64,000 nucleotides of DNA from Leucothrix mucor DSM 2157 (GTDB lineage: Bacteria; Pseudomonadota; Gammaproteobacteria; Thiotrichales; Thiotrichaceae): assembly GCF_000419525.1 (NCBI RefSeq), contig NZ_ATTE01000001.1:496001-560000 (forward strand), given 5' to 3'. Positions 1-8,994 of this stretch are shown here, piece after piece (within the stretch, counting starts at the first letter, position 1; each line of letters starts with the position of its first letter). The notes below the pieces were generated by a model, which had not been told where the DNA came from, made no database searches, and worked only from the letters and a program-made list of their open reading frames with translations. Made by a program: the position numbers and the translations under genes.

Positions 1-78
1 AATGTCTTGTTCGCGACTAAGTAGGTCTTTGCTGTTAAAGGCGGGGGCGTTGCTGGTGCTTAAAGTTCCGCTAGTCAT
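1..78 (-). CDS. Possible 5' end of an unidentified gene, cut by window edge
   Basis: An ATG read from position 78 opens a frame that stays open to the left edge (26 codons; starts MTSGTLSTSNAPAF). It would be divergent from the envC-like gene. There is no clear ribosome binding site and the fragment is too short to assign to a family. It could also be noncoding. Confidence 0.3.
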   Translation of the reverse strand, partial: MTSGTLSTSNAPAFNSKDLLSREQDI

Positions 79-226
79 GTGTGATTACTCTGCTCATTGT
101 CAGGGTGTTTAGTTAATTAGTATAAGCTGATACTTTAATGTAGTTTATATGTAAAGTCACTTGAATATCAAACAGCTAAAGTTATAAGCTAAAGCGATTA
201 GAAAAATTATTTTTCAGGTAACTGCT

Positions 227-1483
227 TTGATCTATCGTCTATTTATCCTCAGCGCGCTGTGCTGCGGACTCAGTTTGTCGTCTGCTTATGCAGAAACCCA
301 GCAACAAAAAATCAAGAATGAAATTTCAAAGGCGAGTAGCAGTTTAAATAAAGCTAAAGCTTATTCCTCCTCGTTACAGAAAGAATTGAGTAAGAACCAA
401 GCTGAAATCAATCGTCTGTCACGCAAAGAGTATGAAACTGAGCAAAGCATTTCACGCATTACTCAGCAGCTGATCGAGTCGAATAAGAAAAAACAGGATT
501 TGTCAGTACGCATCAAAGATGAAAAAGAGGCTTTGGCTAAGCAGCTGTTAGCGATGTACAGCTCGGGCGAAGAATCTCATTTACGCCTGTTACTTAAAGA
601 AGATGACCCTTCAGACATCAGCCGCACCACTAAATACTTTGAATACCTTAATCGCAGTCGGGTTAAGCGGATTGAAAGAGTGCGAAAAACACTGAAAGAA
701 GCCGAAGCGCTAGAAGCCTCGATTACTAAGGATCGTCAAGATTTGAAGCAGCTGCAGACAAGTTTAGCGCAGGATAAAAAGCAGTTAAGTGCTGAGCTGA
801 GAAAAAATGAGGTGGCACTGGGGCGTGCTAAATCAGAAGTCGTTGATAAAAGTAAGGACTTGGCAAACCTGAAAAAGCAGGAAGCAGCACTGCAAGCAGT
901 ATTTGAAAAATTGGTTAGAGAGCAGCAAGCTAAGGCTCGTAAGGAAGAGGCGCGAATAGCTGCAAATAAGGCAGCCGCAGCGGCTAAGAGTCAGGCTTCA
1001 AGCTCAGCAGCTCAGCCTAGGCAAACGGTTGCCGCAAAGCCAGCTCCCAAACCTGCACCACCGGTGGCTGATTTGAAATTTGTTGCCAATCGACCCTTTT
1101 CTTCCCTGCGGGGACGCTTGCCTTGGCCGGTGCAGGGTACTTTGTATAAAAAGTACGGTAGTAAGCGAAACGACAAGCAAACTTGGAAAGGGGTGTTGAT
1201 TAAAGCACCGGGCGGACAGCGAGTACACGCTGTTGCACGCGGGAAAGTGGAATACGCTGGCCCGCTTCGGGGTTATGGCTATGTGGTTATTTTGCAGCAC
1301 GATAATAGTTACCGTACTCTCTACGCTTATAATCGTGCGGTGTATCGCAAAACCGGCGATATTGTTAAGGGCGGGGATGTGATTGGCGCAGTGGGGAATT
1401 CCGGAGAGCATAGCGAAAATGCTTTGTACTTTGAAATCCGCAAAGGGGCAACGACTAAAAACCCTTCCAGATGGTGTAAATAA
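227..1483 (+). CDS. envC: EnvC-like murein hydrolase activator (degenerate LytM/M23 domain)
   Basis: Predicted periplasmic activator of N-acetylmuramoyl-L-alanine amidases during septum splitting. The 418-residue product begins with a signal peptide (cleavage after about SSAYA, residue 22). A long Lys/Glu/Gln-rich coiled coil follows to about residue 255, then an Ala/Pro linker and a C-terminal LytM domain (about 295-418). The zinc ligands of active M23 peptidases are missing: the usual HxGxD start reads KGVLIKAPGG and the final HxH reads NALYFEIRK. Loss of these residues is characteristic of EnvC, so I call it an activator rather than a peptidase. The start is TTG, with CAGG about 8 bases upstream. 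A ctpA-like gene follows 178 bases downstream, a common pairing in proteobacteria. Confidence 0.85.
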   Translation: MIYRLFILSALCCGLSLSSAYAETQQQKIKNEISKASSSLNKAKAYSSSLQKELSKNQAEINRLSRKEYETEQSISRITQQLIESNKKKQDLSVRIKDEKEALAKQLLAMYSSGEESHLRLLLKEDDPSDISRTTKYFEYLNRSRVKRIERVRKTLKEAEALEASITKDRQDLKQLQTSLAQDKKQLSAELRKNEVALGRAKSEVVDKSKDLANLKKQEAALQAVFEKLVREQQAKARKEEARIAANKAAAAAKSQASSSAAQPRQTVAAKPAPKPAPPVADLKFVANRPFSSLRGRLPWPVQGTLYKKYGSKRNDKQTWKGVLIKAPGGQRVHAVARGKVEYAGPLRGYGYVVILQHDNSYRTLYAYNRAVYRKTGDIVKGGDVIGAVGNSGEHSENALYFEIRKGATTKNPSRWCK

Positions 1484-1661
1484 AACCTTATGTGTCGCAA
1501 AGTTATTTTTGTTAGGAATTTTTCCGTGCTTTTCTGAATAAACGAAGTGCAAAGTTCCAGCTAAATGCTTAAACTCGGTGAGTCGCAACGAGCTTGACAA
1601 TAATAACGAGCGAGATTCAAACATCCATCATGCATTAGCGGATGTTTCCACTGGAGAATAT

Positions 1662-3041
1662 ATGCAATTCAAGATCAATAAAAAACTAACTACAGGCCTG
1701 CTAATTGGCGCAGTAGTTGGCGGGGTAAGTACAGCTAGTTTGAACGTATTCGCGTTCAAAGATAACTCCACAGCAGTTCCTCTTGAGCAGTTAAGAAAAT
1801 TTACTGAAGTATTCATGCGGATTAAGCGTGACTACGTCGAAGAAGTCGATGACAAGAAGCTGATGAGTGATGCAATCAGCGGTATGTTAACCGGACTTGA
1901 TCCTCATTCCGCCTACCTTGATGAAGATGCATTCACTGAATTGCAGGTTGGAACCTCCGGTGAGTTTGGTGGCTTAGGTATCGAAGTGGGAATGGAAAAT
2001 GGCTTTGTGAAAGTCATCTCACCAATCGATGATACGCCAGCAGAAAAAGCAGGCATCCAAGCGGGTGACTTGATTATTCGCCTTGATGATAAGCCGGTTA
2101 AAGGTTTGACCTTAAGCGATGCGGTTAAAATCATGCGCGGTAAGCCTGGCGAGCCGATCAATCTAATGATTGTTCGCGAAGGCAAAGATAAGCCGTTCAC
2201 GATTAAAGTTGTGCGCGACATTATTAAAGTAAAAAGCGTCAAGCAGCGCATGCTGGAAGATGGCTTTGGTTACTTACGAATTTCAAGCTTCCAGTCTAAA
2301 ACCACTAAGGGTGTTGCCGAAGGTATTGCCAAACTGGTTGAAGAGAATGGTGGCGAGCTGAAAGGTTTGGTTCTGGATTTACGAAACAACCCAGGTGGCG
2401 TGTTAAACGGCGCTGTTGGGGTGAGTGATCTGTTCCTTGAGTCTGGCAAGATTGTTTACACCGAAGGCCGTGTTGAAGACGCAGTAATGCGCTACGACGC
2501 TGAAGCCGGTGATATATTAGATGGCGCGCCATTGGTTGTGTTAGTGAACCAAGGTTCTGCGTCGGCTTCTGAGATCGTCGCAGGGGCGTTGCAAGATCAT
2601 AAGCGTGCTTTGGTCGTCGGTGTGAAGACCTTCGGTAAAGGCTCTGTGCAAACGGTATTGCCATTGGATCAAAGCTCAGCGGTTAAGTTGACTACTGCGC
2701 GTTACTTCACGCCTGCAGGTCGCTCGATTCAGGCGACGGGTATTGAGCCGGATATTAAAGTAGAGCCACTGAAGCTGACTAATGGTAAGGATAAGACGGA
2801 AGAAGAGTTCCAGCCGTTATCTGAAGCGGATTTAGCGGGTCACTTATCTAATCCAACCGGCGAAGAAGAGAAGCCTTCTAAGTCTGCGCAGGATATTGCC
2901 AGTGAAGCGACTAAAGATGAAGAGAAGGACAGTAAAGAAGCGAATGATGCCAAGAATAAAAACTTGGTAGAGACTGACTTCCAGCTGTTTGAAGCTCAGA
3001 ATGTACTGAAAAGTATGGTGCTAATTAAGCAGCTGAAATAA
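1662..3041 (+). CDS. ctpA: S41-family C-terminal processing peptidase (CtpA-like)
   Basis: Predicted periplasmic serine protease of the CtpA/Prc family (459 residues), which trims or degrades envelope proteins. An N-terminal hydrophobic segment (about 13-32) exports or anchors it. A PDZ domain lies at about 90-170 (GGLGIEVGM and the following region). The S41 core carries the catalytic Ser in GSASASE and the catalytic Lys in TFGKGSVQ. The C-terminus is a Lys/Glu-rich tail. I chose the ATG at 1662 because GGAGA sits just upstream and MQFKINKK begins a normal export signal; the frame is open back to a GTG at 1578, but those codons look noncoding. It follows the envC-like gene, suggesting shared work on septal murein remodelling. 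A strong terminator follows. Confidence 0.9.
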   Translation: MQFKINKKLTTGLLIGAVVGGVSTASLNVFAFKDNSTAVPLEQLRKFTEVFMRIKRDYVEEVDDKKLMSDAISGMLTGLDPHSAYLDEDAFTELQVGTSGEFGGLGIEVGMENGFVKVISPIDDTPAEKAGIQAGDLIIRLDDKPVKGLTLSDAVKIMRGKPGEPINLMIVREGKDKPFTIKVVRDIIKVKSVKQRMLEDGFGYLRISSFQSKTTKGVAEGIAKLVEENGGELKGLVLDLRNNPGGVLNGAVGVSDLFLESGKIVYTEGRVEDAVMRYDAEAGDILDGAPLVVLVNQGSASASEIVAGALQDHKRALVVGVKTFGKGSVQTVLPLDQSSAVKLTTARYFTPAGRSIQATGIEPDIKVEPLKLTNGKDKTEEEFQPLSEADLAGHLSNPTGEEEKPSKSAQDIASEATKDEEKDSKEANDAKNKNLVETDFQLFEAQNVLKSMVLIKQLK

Positions 3042-3061
3042 TAAGCTGGTTTGATAAGCAT

Positions 3062-3092
3062 AAAAAATCCCGGCAAATGACCGGGATTTTTT
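3062..3092. terminator. Bidirectional intrinsic terminator between ctpA and pdxH
   Basis: A near-perfect hairpin, AAAAAATCCCGG-CAAATGA-CCGGGATTTTTT, has a GC core with A/T tracts on both sides. It can terminate ctpA on the plus strand and pdxH on the minus strand. Confidence 0.9.
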
Positions 3093-3114
3093 ATGTCTGT
3101 AATTTGTGGCTTTG

Positions 3115-3750
3115 TTAAGGCTGTAAGCGCTGCAAATCCCAGTGATCTTCTTTTAGGCGATATTCAAAGCGATCGTGCAGACGGTTTTCACGACCCTGCC
3201 AGAACTCAATGGTCTCAGGTGATACACGGTAACCACCCCAAAACTCGGGCAGTGGAATCTCTTTGCCACTAAATTGAGTGCTCACATCAGTGAGCTTCTG
3301 CATCAGCTGCTCACGGGAGTCGATCGGGTGACTTTGATGTGAAGCCCATGCACCCAGTTGGCTGCCTTCCGGACGTGAATGAAAATATTCTGCAGACTCG
3401 CTCTCTGAAATCTTTTTAGCCGTTCCGCAAATCTCAATCTGACGCTCTACTTGTAACCATGGGAATAACAATGAGACTTGGTTGTTTTCAGCAATATCCC
3501 GCGCTTTAGCACTGGAGTAGTTGGTGAAAAACACAAAGCCATTACTGTCAAATTCCTTAAGTAATACAATGCGTGAGCTCGGTTTTCCACTGGCCGATAC
3601 AGTACACAGTGTCATGGCATTGGCATCTGGATAGTCCGACTTTAGTGCTTGTGTAAACCAGCGATCAAACTGACGGAGCGGGTCTGGGTCCAGATCTGCT
3701 GCATACAAACCGCTTTGCGTGTATTCGCGCCGATAATCTGCAATATTCAT
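3115..3750 (-). CDS. pdxH: Pyridoxamine 5'-phosphate oxidase
   Basis: FMN-dependent oxidase that converts pyridoxine or pyridoxamine 5'-phosphate to pyridoxal 5'-phosphate in cytosolic vitamin B6 metabolism. The product has 211 residues, the usual size. Family features are the N-terminal YTQSGL and DPDPLRQF region, the FMN-binding RIVLLKEFDSNGFVFFTNY stretch, SRPEGSQLGAWASHQS, and the C-terminal WQGRENRLHDRF signature. The start ATG overlaps the stop of uup by 4 bases, so the two are probably translated from one message. Confidence 0.96.
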   Translation of the reverse strand: MNIADYRREYTQSGLYAADLDPDPLRQFDRWFTQALKSDYPDANAMTLCTVSASGKPSSRIVLLKEFDSNGFVFFTNYSSAKARDIAENNQVSLLFPWLQVERQIEICGTAKKISESESAEYFHSRPEGSQLGAWASHQSHPIDSREQLMQKLTDVSTQFSGKEIPLPEFWGGYRVSPETIEFWQGRENRLHDRFEYRLKEDHWDLQRLQP

Positions 3751-5651
3751 GCTGTTTCATCCATTAAAGACTCCCAGCGAGCATACTTTGCTTCAAGGTC
3801 TGCTTGCAAGGATTGATACTTGTCCGTAATTTTTTTGGCTGAATCCTGATCTCGCTTGAAGAATTCTGCGGATGCCATTTCAGCTTCAATCGTAGTGATC
3901 TTGGTTTCTAAGTCTTCAATTTCCTGCGGTAATTGCTCTAATTCCCGCTGTACTTTATAGCTTAGCTTTTTAGCTGGCTTGCTCGCAGCTGCTGAATTGT
4001 CTGCAGGCTTTGAGTTTTTCGCTTTGTTCGCTTGAAGCTTAGACTCTTGCGCAGCACGTTCTTTTTGCTGTGCAGTACAGTCATCATAGCTACCCACATA
4101 TTCACGAACCACACCATTGCCTTCAAAGATCAGGCAGCTGCTGACCAGATTATTGATAAAGGTACGGTCGTGGCTCACGATTAAGACGGTGCCATCGTAA
4201 TTCAGCAGTAAATCTTCCAATAGCTCCAGTGTTTCCACATCCAGATCATTGGTCGGCTCATCGAGTACCAAAATATTAGCGGGCTTAATGAACAGCTTCG
4301 CGAGTAGCAGACGGTTACGCTCACCACCGGATAATGAATTAACCGGCGAGTTAGCACGCTGTGGCGTAAACAGGAAATCCTGCAAATAGCTGATAACGTG
4401 CTTGCTCTTGCCATTAATCGTGACGTTATCCGCGCCGCGATCTAAGTTGTCTTTTACTGAGCGGTCTTCATCTAGCTGATCACGTAACTGGTCAAAGTAG
4501 GCGACTTGCAAGTTGCTACCAAGATCGACAGTACCGGAGTCCGGCGCTAATTTGCCTAGCATAATGCGCAGCAGGGTGGTTTTACCGACACCATTAGGTC
4601 CGATTAAACCAATACGGTCGCCACGCTGCACCAGAATAGAGAAATCATCAACGAGTTGGCGGTCGCCGATGCTGTAGTTGACGTGTTTGATTTCGACAAC
4701 CTTTTTACCGGACTTCTCGCCACTATCCATTTCCAGCTTGGCTTTGCCTTGCACATGGCGAATTGCTGCATGCTCTTTACGCATGGCTTCCAGTGCGCGG
4801 ACACGGCCTTCGTTACGGGTACGACGGGCTTTGATGCCTTGGCGAATCCAGACTTCTTCTTGAGCCAGCTTCTTTTCAAAGCGTGCATTTTCAGCGCTTT
4901 CTGCTTCTAATTGCTCGGCTTTACGGCGTAGGAAGTTTTCATAATCACCCGGCCAGCTAGTGGCTTGTCCGCGATCAATCTCTACGATACGAGTCGCCAG
5001 ACGGCGTAGGAAGCTACGGTCATGGGTAATGAAGACTAAAGTGGCTTTATAGCTCAGCAGGAACTCTTCCATCCATTGGATAACTTCGATATCTAAATGG
5101 TTGGTAGGCTCATCCAGTAGTAAAATATCCGGGCTCTGAACCAGTGCGCGAGCAAGCAATACACGACGCTTCACACCACCGGAGAGTTGAGTAAACTCGC
5201 TGGTCGGGTCAAGCTTGAGTAGGGAAATTGTGCTATCAATGGTATTGCCATACTGCCAGCCATCACAAGCTTCCAGCTTTTGTTGTACGGCTTCCAGTTT
5301 GTCCATCCAGCGAGGATCGTTAAAATCCGCATGCTCGTTTAGATGGTTGAATTCCTGTAATAGGTCACCGACTTCCGATAAGCCACCGGCGACCACGTCA
5401 TACACGGTGCCAGCCATAGACTGGGGCACTTCCTGCTCCAGCTGAGTGATGACCGTGCCTTGCTCCAGAATACGCTCACCAGAATCAGGCTGATGAATGC
5501 CATTGATTACCTTGAGCAAGCTAGACTTACCGGCACCGTTACGGCCGATTAAGCAGATGCGTTCATTCGGCTCAATGCTGAGGTTGACGCCATCGAGCAG
5601 GGCGGGGCCACCAAAACTGAGTTGGATATTTTGTAAACGTAGTAGAGCCAT
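3747..5651 (-). CDS. uup: ABC-F family ATPase, Uup-like
   Basis: Soluble duplicated ABC ATPase of the ABC-F class, 634 residues, with no membrane segments. The first cassette has Walker A GRNGAGKSS, signature LSGGVKRR and Walker B ILLLDEPTNHLD. The second has GPNGVGKTT, LSGGERNR and ILVLDEPTNDLD. A charged linker of about 80 residues joins them. A C-terminal coiled coil (about 560-634) after a Lys/Ala/Ser-rich hinge is typical of Uup, which binds DNA or ribosomes and affects precise transposon excision and translation. The gene lies between tsaC and pdxH with almost no spacing, so it is part of a minus-strand operon. Confidence 0.9.
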   Translation of the reverse strand: MALLRLQNIQLSFGGPALLDGVNLSIEPNERICLIGRNGAGKSSLLKVINGIHQPDSGERILEQGTVITQLEQEVPQSMAGTVYDVVAGGLSEVGDLLQEFNHLNEHADFNDPRWMDKLEAVQQKLEACDGWQYGNTIDSTISLLKLDPTSEFTQLSGGVKRRVLLARALVQSPDILLLDEPTNHLDIEVIQWMEEFLLSYKATLVFITHDRSFLRRLATRIVEIDRGQATSWPGDYENFLRRKAEQLEAESAENARFEKKLAQEEVWIRQGIKARRTRNEGRVRALEAMRKEHAAIRHVQGKAKLEMDSGEKSGKKVVEIKHVNYSIGDRQLVDDFSILVQRGDRIGLIGPNGVGKTTLLRIMLGKLAPDSGTVDLGSNLQVAYFDQLRDQLDEDRSVKDNLDRGADNVTINGKSKHVISYLQDFLFTPQRANSPVNSLSGGERNRLLLAKLFIKPANILVLDEPTNDLDVETLELLEDLLLNYDGTVLIVSHDRTFINNLVSSCLIFEGNGVVREYVGSYDDCTAQQKERAAQESKLQANKAKNSKPADNSAAASKPAKKLSYKVQRELEQLPQEIEDLETKITTIEAEMASAEFFKRDQDSAKKITDKYQSLQADLEAKYARWESLMDETA

Positions 5652-5657
5652 ATTTTA

Positions 5658-6218
5658 TTAGCTGTGACGAAGGGTTGTTCCGCTGATTGCATCGCGGATT
5701 TCGGTGGGGTTTAGTTGGCCGCTAGTTGGGCCATCCAATACCGCATCAGGTTGATTTGCATGTTGCTGAAACTGTTCTAACACGGCCTGCGCTGTATAAC
5801 AAGGCGCTTCGCCGGTGAGGTTGGCGCTGGTGGAGATGAGCGCACTACCGAGCTGGTCGCAAAGCTCACGAACCAAAGGGTGGCGAGTGACGCGTATTGC
5901 TAAGGTGTCATGATCGCCACGCAGAAGCATTGATGTCTCAGCTTTGGCAGGAAATACCCAAGTGATATTGCCAGCTTGCATTTGCTCTGCGCTGGGATTT
6001 ATATCATCTGCAAGATAGCGTGAGACCTGACCAAAGTGCGAGGCAATAAGGATCAGGCCTTTTTCGACAGGGCGGCGCTTAATTTCAAGCAGTCGCTGGA
6101 TCGCGTCGAGATTAGCGGGATCGCAACCCAAGCCGAAGACTGCTTCGGTTGGGTAAGCGATCACGCCGCCAGCGGTGACCTGTTGCGCAATTAATGAAAT
6201 ATCGTGAGTAATTAACAT
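5658..6218 (-). CDS. tsaC: Threonylcarbamoyl-AMP synthase (YrdC/Sua5 domain)
   Basis: Makes threonylcarbamoyl-adenylate from Thr, bicarbonate and ATP, the first step of t6A37 tRNA modification. The 186-residue single YrdC domain matches TsaC rather than the longer Sua5. Visible motifs are the N-terminal GGVIAYPTEAVFGLGCDP, the KRRPVEKGLILIA stretch, and STSANLTGEAPC near the C-terminus. It lies between topA and uup, 6 bases before uup, indicating cotranscription. Confidence 0.93.
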   Translation of the reverse strand: MLITHDISLIAQQVTAGGVIAYPTEAVFGLGCDPANLDAIQRLLEIKRRPVEKGLILIASHFGQVSRYLADDINPSAEQMQAGNITWVFPAKAETSMLLRGDHDTLAIRVTRHPLVRELCDQLGSALISTSANLTGEAPCYTAQAVLEQFQQHANQPDAVLDGPTSGQLNPTEIRDAISGTTLRHS

Positions 6219-6230
6219 ACTAAGTGCATA

Positions 6231-8858
6231 TTAGTTAGTGTCTGAATCACTCGCATCACTGCTTGGCGTGGGTGTAGCCGCTTTGGTTGCGGTTGCCTTC
6301 TTAGCCGCTGGCTTTTTTGCTGGCGCTTTTTTTGCCGCAGCAGTCGTCGTGGCTTTTTTAGCAGGTGCTTTCTTGGCCGTTGTTGTTTTCTTTGCGGTAG
6401 GCTTCTTCGCAGCAGGTTTTTTGGCTGGTGCTTTTTTCTTAGCGGGAGCCTTCTTCGCTGCGGTTTCAGCTTTATCTGTCGTCTTTTTAGCAGCGGCTTT
6501 CTTACCACGGCCTTTACGCTCTGGTGCTTCCGCCAACATGCGAACACAGTCTTCCAGCGTTAATGTTTTGGCATCAACATCTTTCGGAACACGCGCATTT
6601 TTGTTTTTGTCGGTGACATAAGGTCCCCAGCGGCCATTCAATATCTGAATGCCTTCATCTGGGAAGTCCTGAATCAACTTTTCAGCATCAGCCTTTTTCT
6701 TCTGGGCGATCAGCTCAAGCGCATCTTCACGAGTGACGGTGTAAGGGTCATTGTTGTCTTTTGCCAGTGAGACAAATTTTGAACCGTACTTCACATAAGG
6801 TCCGAAGCGACCAAAGTTGGTGCTAATTTTCTCACCTTCGTCGGTTTCACCCAAATCGCGCGGTAGCTTAAACAGCTCCATCGCATCTTCATAGGTGACG
6901 CTATCCATTTTCTGGCCGGGGCGCAGACTGGCAAATAGCGGCTTTTCTTCATCATCGCGATGACCGATCTGGACAAAGGGACCGAAGCGTCCCATACGTA
7001 CAGAAACTGGCTTGCCGCTTGCCTCATCGGTACCCAAAATACGGGCCTGCATGACTTCTTCGCGAGTAACAGACTCGTCTTTGTCGACGACTAGCTCATG
7101 GAACGGATTCCAGAAAGCTTCCAGAACGGGAATCCATTCTTTCTCGCCACGGGAAATCTCATCCAGCTCATTTTCCAAGTTCGCAGTAAAGTTGTAATCC
7201 ACGTACTGAGTGAAATGTTGTGTCAGGAAACGATTAACGATTTTACCGATATCTGTCGGGTAAAAACGTCTGTTTTCCAGTTCCACATATTCGCGAGACT
7301 GCAGAGTTGAAATGATGCTGGCATAAGTCGATGGGCGACCGATGTCGAACTCTTCCAAAGTCTTAACCAAGCTGGCTTCCGAGAAGCGCGGTGGTGGCTC
7401 TGTGAAATGCTGATCTGCTTGTACCGCATGCAAGTTAAGCTTATCGCCTTCTTCCATGATTGGTAAAATCTTGTCGTTGCTGGAAGCTGCTGCACTCTCA
7501 TTTTCACTATCTGACTTGCTGTCATCGCCTTCCTGATACACCGACATAAAGCCAGGGTCACGAACGGCAGAACCGGTTGCACGGAAGAAGTTTCCTTCGC
7601 TGCAAGATAGGTCAGCTGACACAGTATCCAGTGTGGCATGAATCATCTGACAAGCCACGGTGCGCTTCCAGATAAGGTCATACAGGCGGAACTGCTCATC
7701 AGTAAGATGCTTTTTAATTTCGTCCGGTACGTTACCAGCCGAAGTAGGGCGAATAGCCTCATGCGCTTCCTGAGCATTTTTGGACTTAGTTTTAAATGTC
7801 CGTACTTCAGGGTTAACCGCATTTTTACCGTAGCGTTGCTCAATCAAGTTGCGCAAGTCATTCACGGCATCATCAGCCAGTGCCACAGAGTCGGTACGCA
7901 TATAGGAGATCAGACCAACAGCGCCATCGCCTAAGTCAATTCCTTCATACAGCTGCTGTGCAACACTCATGGTGCGACGAGTTGTAAAGCGCAGCTTTCT
8001 GGAAGCTTCTTGTTGTAGTGTAGAGGTAGTAAACGGCGCGGATGGATGACGCTTGCGCTGCTTTTTCTCTAATCGGGTAACGGTTAGCGTGCCAGGAGAA
8101 GTTGTTTCACCCTCGGCATTAACCACTAAGCCTGATTCATTAGACAGTGTTTGCTTGGCAGCATTGGCCAGCTCTGTCGTATTGATATCAAATTGTTTTA
8201 AGGCTTTACCATCTAAAGTATGTAAACGAGCATTGAATGGCTGTTCATCTTTATCGACGCTGGCATCGAGTGTCCAGTACTCCTGAGGAATGAACTTCTC
8301 GATCTCTTCCTCGCGCTCAACAATCATGCGTAGGGCAGGACTTTGTACGCGGCCAGCCGATAGGCTTGGCTTAATCTTCTTCCAGAGTAATGGAGATAGA
8401 TTGAAACCTACTAAGTAGTCCAGTGCACGACGAGCCTGCTGTGCATCAACCATTGGCATGGCGAGCGAGCGAGGATTAGCAACGGCTTCCTGAACGGCTT
8501 TTTTGGTGATTTCGTAGAAGACTACTCGCGACACTTCTTTGTCTGTTAGTAGTTCTTTCTCTCTCAGGTACTCATAAAGGTGCCATGAAATAGCCTCACC
8601 CTCTCTATCGGGATCGGTTGCGAGATAGAGGTTCTTAGCGCCTTTTAATGACTTTACGATGCGATCGACATGCTTTTTATTGCGATCGATCAATTCATAG
8701 TGCATGGCGAAATTATTGTCGGTGTCAATGGCACCGCTTTTTGGAATAAGGTCACGCACATGGCCGTATGAAGCCAATACCTCAAAGTCCTTACCCAGGT
8801 ACTTTTCAATAGTTTTGGCTTTTGCGGGAGATTCTACAATGACGAGATTTAGACTCAT
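6231..8858 (-). CDS. topA: DNA topoisomerase I with a lysine/alanine-rich tail
   Basis: Type IA topoisomerase that relaxes negative supercoils. The protein has 875 residues from the ATG at 8858, where MSLNLVIVESPAKAKT aligns with the normal family start; an in-frame ATG at 8873 is an alternative. The TOPRIM domain shows VESPAKAKTIEKYLG and DPDREGEAI. The catalytic Tyr is in SYMRTDSVAL. Three C-terminal repeats follow (GRFGPFVQIG, GRFGPYVKYG, GRWGPYVTD). I see no four-cysteine zinc ribbons such as those of the E. coli enzyme. The last 90 or so residues are a histone-H1-like tail of AKKAPAKK-type repeats, probably giving nonspecific DNA contact. The short TSSDASD-like end is acidic. It stands between smg and tsaC. 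Confidence 0.95.
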   Translation of the reverse strand: MSLNLVIVESPAKAKTIEKYLGKDFEVLASYGHVRDLIPKSGAIDTDNNFAMHYELIDRNKKHVDRIVKSLKGAKNLYLATDPDREGEAISWHLYEYLREKELLTDKEVSRVVFYEITKKAVQEAVANPRSLAMPMVDAQQARRALDYLVGFNLSPLLWKKIKPSLSAGRVQSPALRMIVEREEEIEKFIPQEYWTLDASVDKDEQPFNARLHTLDGKALKQFDINTTELANAAKQTLSNESGLVVNAEGETTSPGTLTVTRLEKKQRKRHPSAPFTTSTLQQEASRKLRFTTRRTMSVAQQLYEGIDLGDGAVGLISYMRTDSVALADDAVNDLRNLIEQRYGKNAVNPEVRTFKTKSKNAQEAHEAIRPTSAGNVPDEIKKHLTDEQFRLYDLIWKRTVACQMIHATLDTVSADLSCSEGNFFRATGSAVRDPGFMSVYQEGDDSKSDSENESAAASSNDKILPIMEEGDKLNLHAVQADQHFTEPPPRFSEASLVKTLEEFDIGRPSTYASIISTLQSREYVELENRRFYPTDIGKIVNRFLTQHFTQYVDYNFTANLENELDEISRGEKEWIPVLEAFWNPFHELVVDKDESVTREEVMQARILGTDEASGKPVSVRMGRFGPFVQIGHRDDEEKPLFASLRPGQKMDSVTYEDAMELFKLPRDLGETDEGEKISTNFGRFGPYVKYGSKFVSLAKDNNDPYTVTREDALELIAQKKKADAEKLIQDFPDEGIQILNGRWGPYVTDKNKNARVPKDVDAKTLTLEDCVRMLAEAPERKGRGKKAAAKKTTDKAETAAKKAPAKKKAPAKKPAAKKPTAKKTTTAKKAPAKKATTTAAAKKAPAKKPAAKKATATKAATPTPSSDASDSDTN

Positions 8859-8926
8859 ATTTCTGTCAGTCATGGTTATAAATTTGTGGCAACCATACAC
8901 TGTATCCAGAAGCTGAGTAAAGTGAT

Positions 8927-8978
8927 TGCATTAGGAATTTGCCAGCAGGGACTGTTTGAAAGTCCTGCAGCTAATGCA
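8927..8978 (-). other. Structured element between smg and topA
   Basis: A nested inverted repeat fills the gap upstream of topA. The outer stem is TGCATTA/TAATGCA (8927-8933 with 8972-8978). The inner stem is GCAG(G)GACT/AGTCCTGC (8945-8953 with 8961-8968). No U-run follows it on the minus strand, so it may be a leader or attenuator structure rather than a simple terminator. Confidence 0.4.
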
Positions 8979-8994
8979 AAATCAGGTTGTGCTT

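Noticed and set aside
1004-1624. Minus-strand frame of 206 codons across envC and its downstream gap
   Set aside because: It overlaps a well supported gene and has no family signature or ribosome site.
1578-1661. 28-codon extension at the start of ctpA
   Set aside because: GTG at 1578 has no ribosome site, and the extension has no export signal; the ATG at 1662 has both.
6238-6621. Plus-strand frame of 127 codons opposite the topA tail with a hydrophobic product
   Set aside because: It is the reverse reading of Lys/Ala/Pro-coding repeats (AAA-GCG types give Phe/Ala), not a membrane protein gene.
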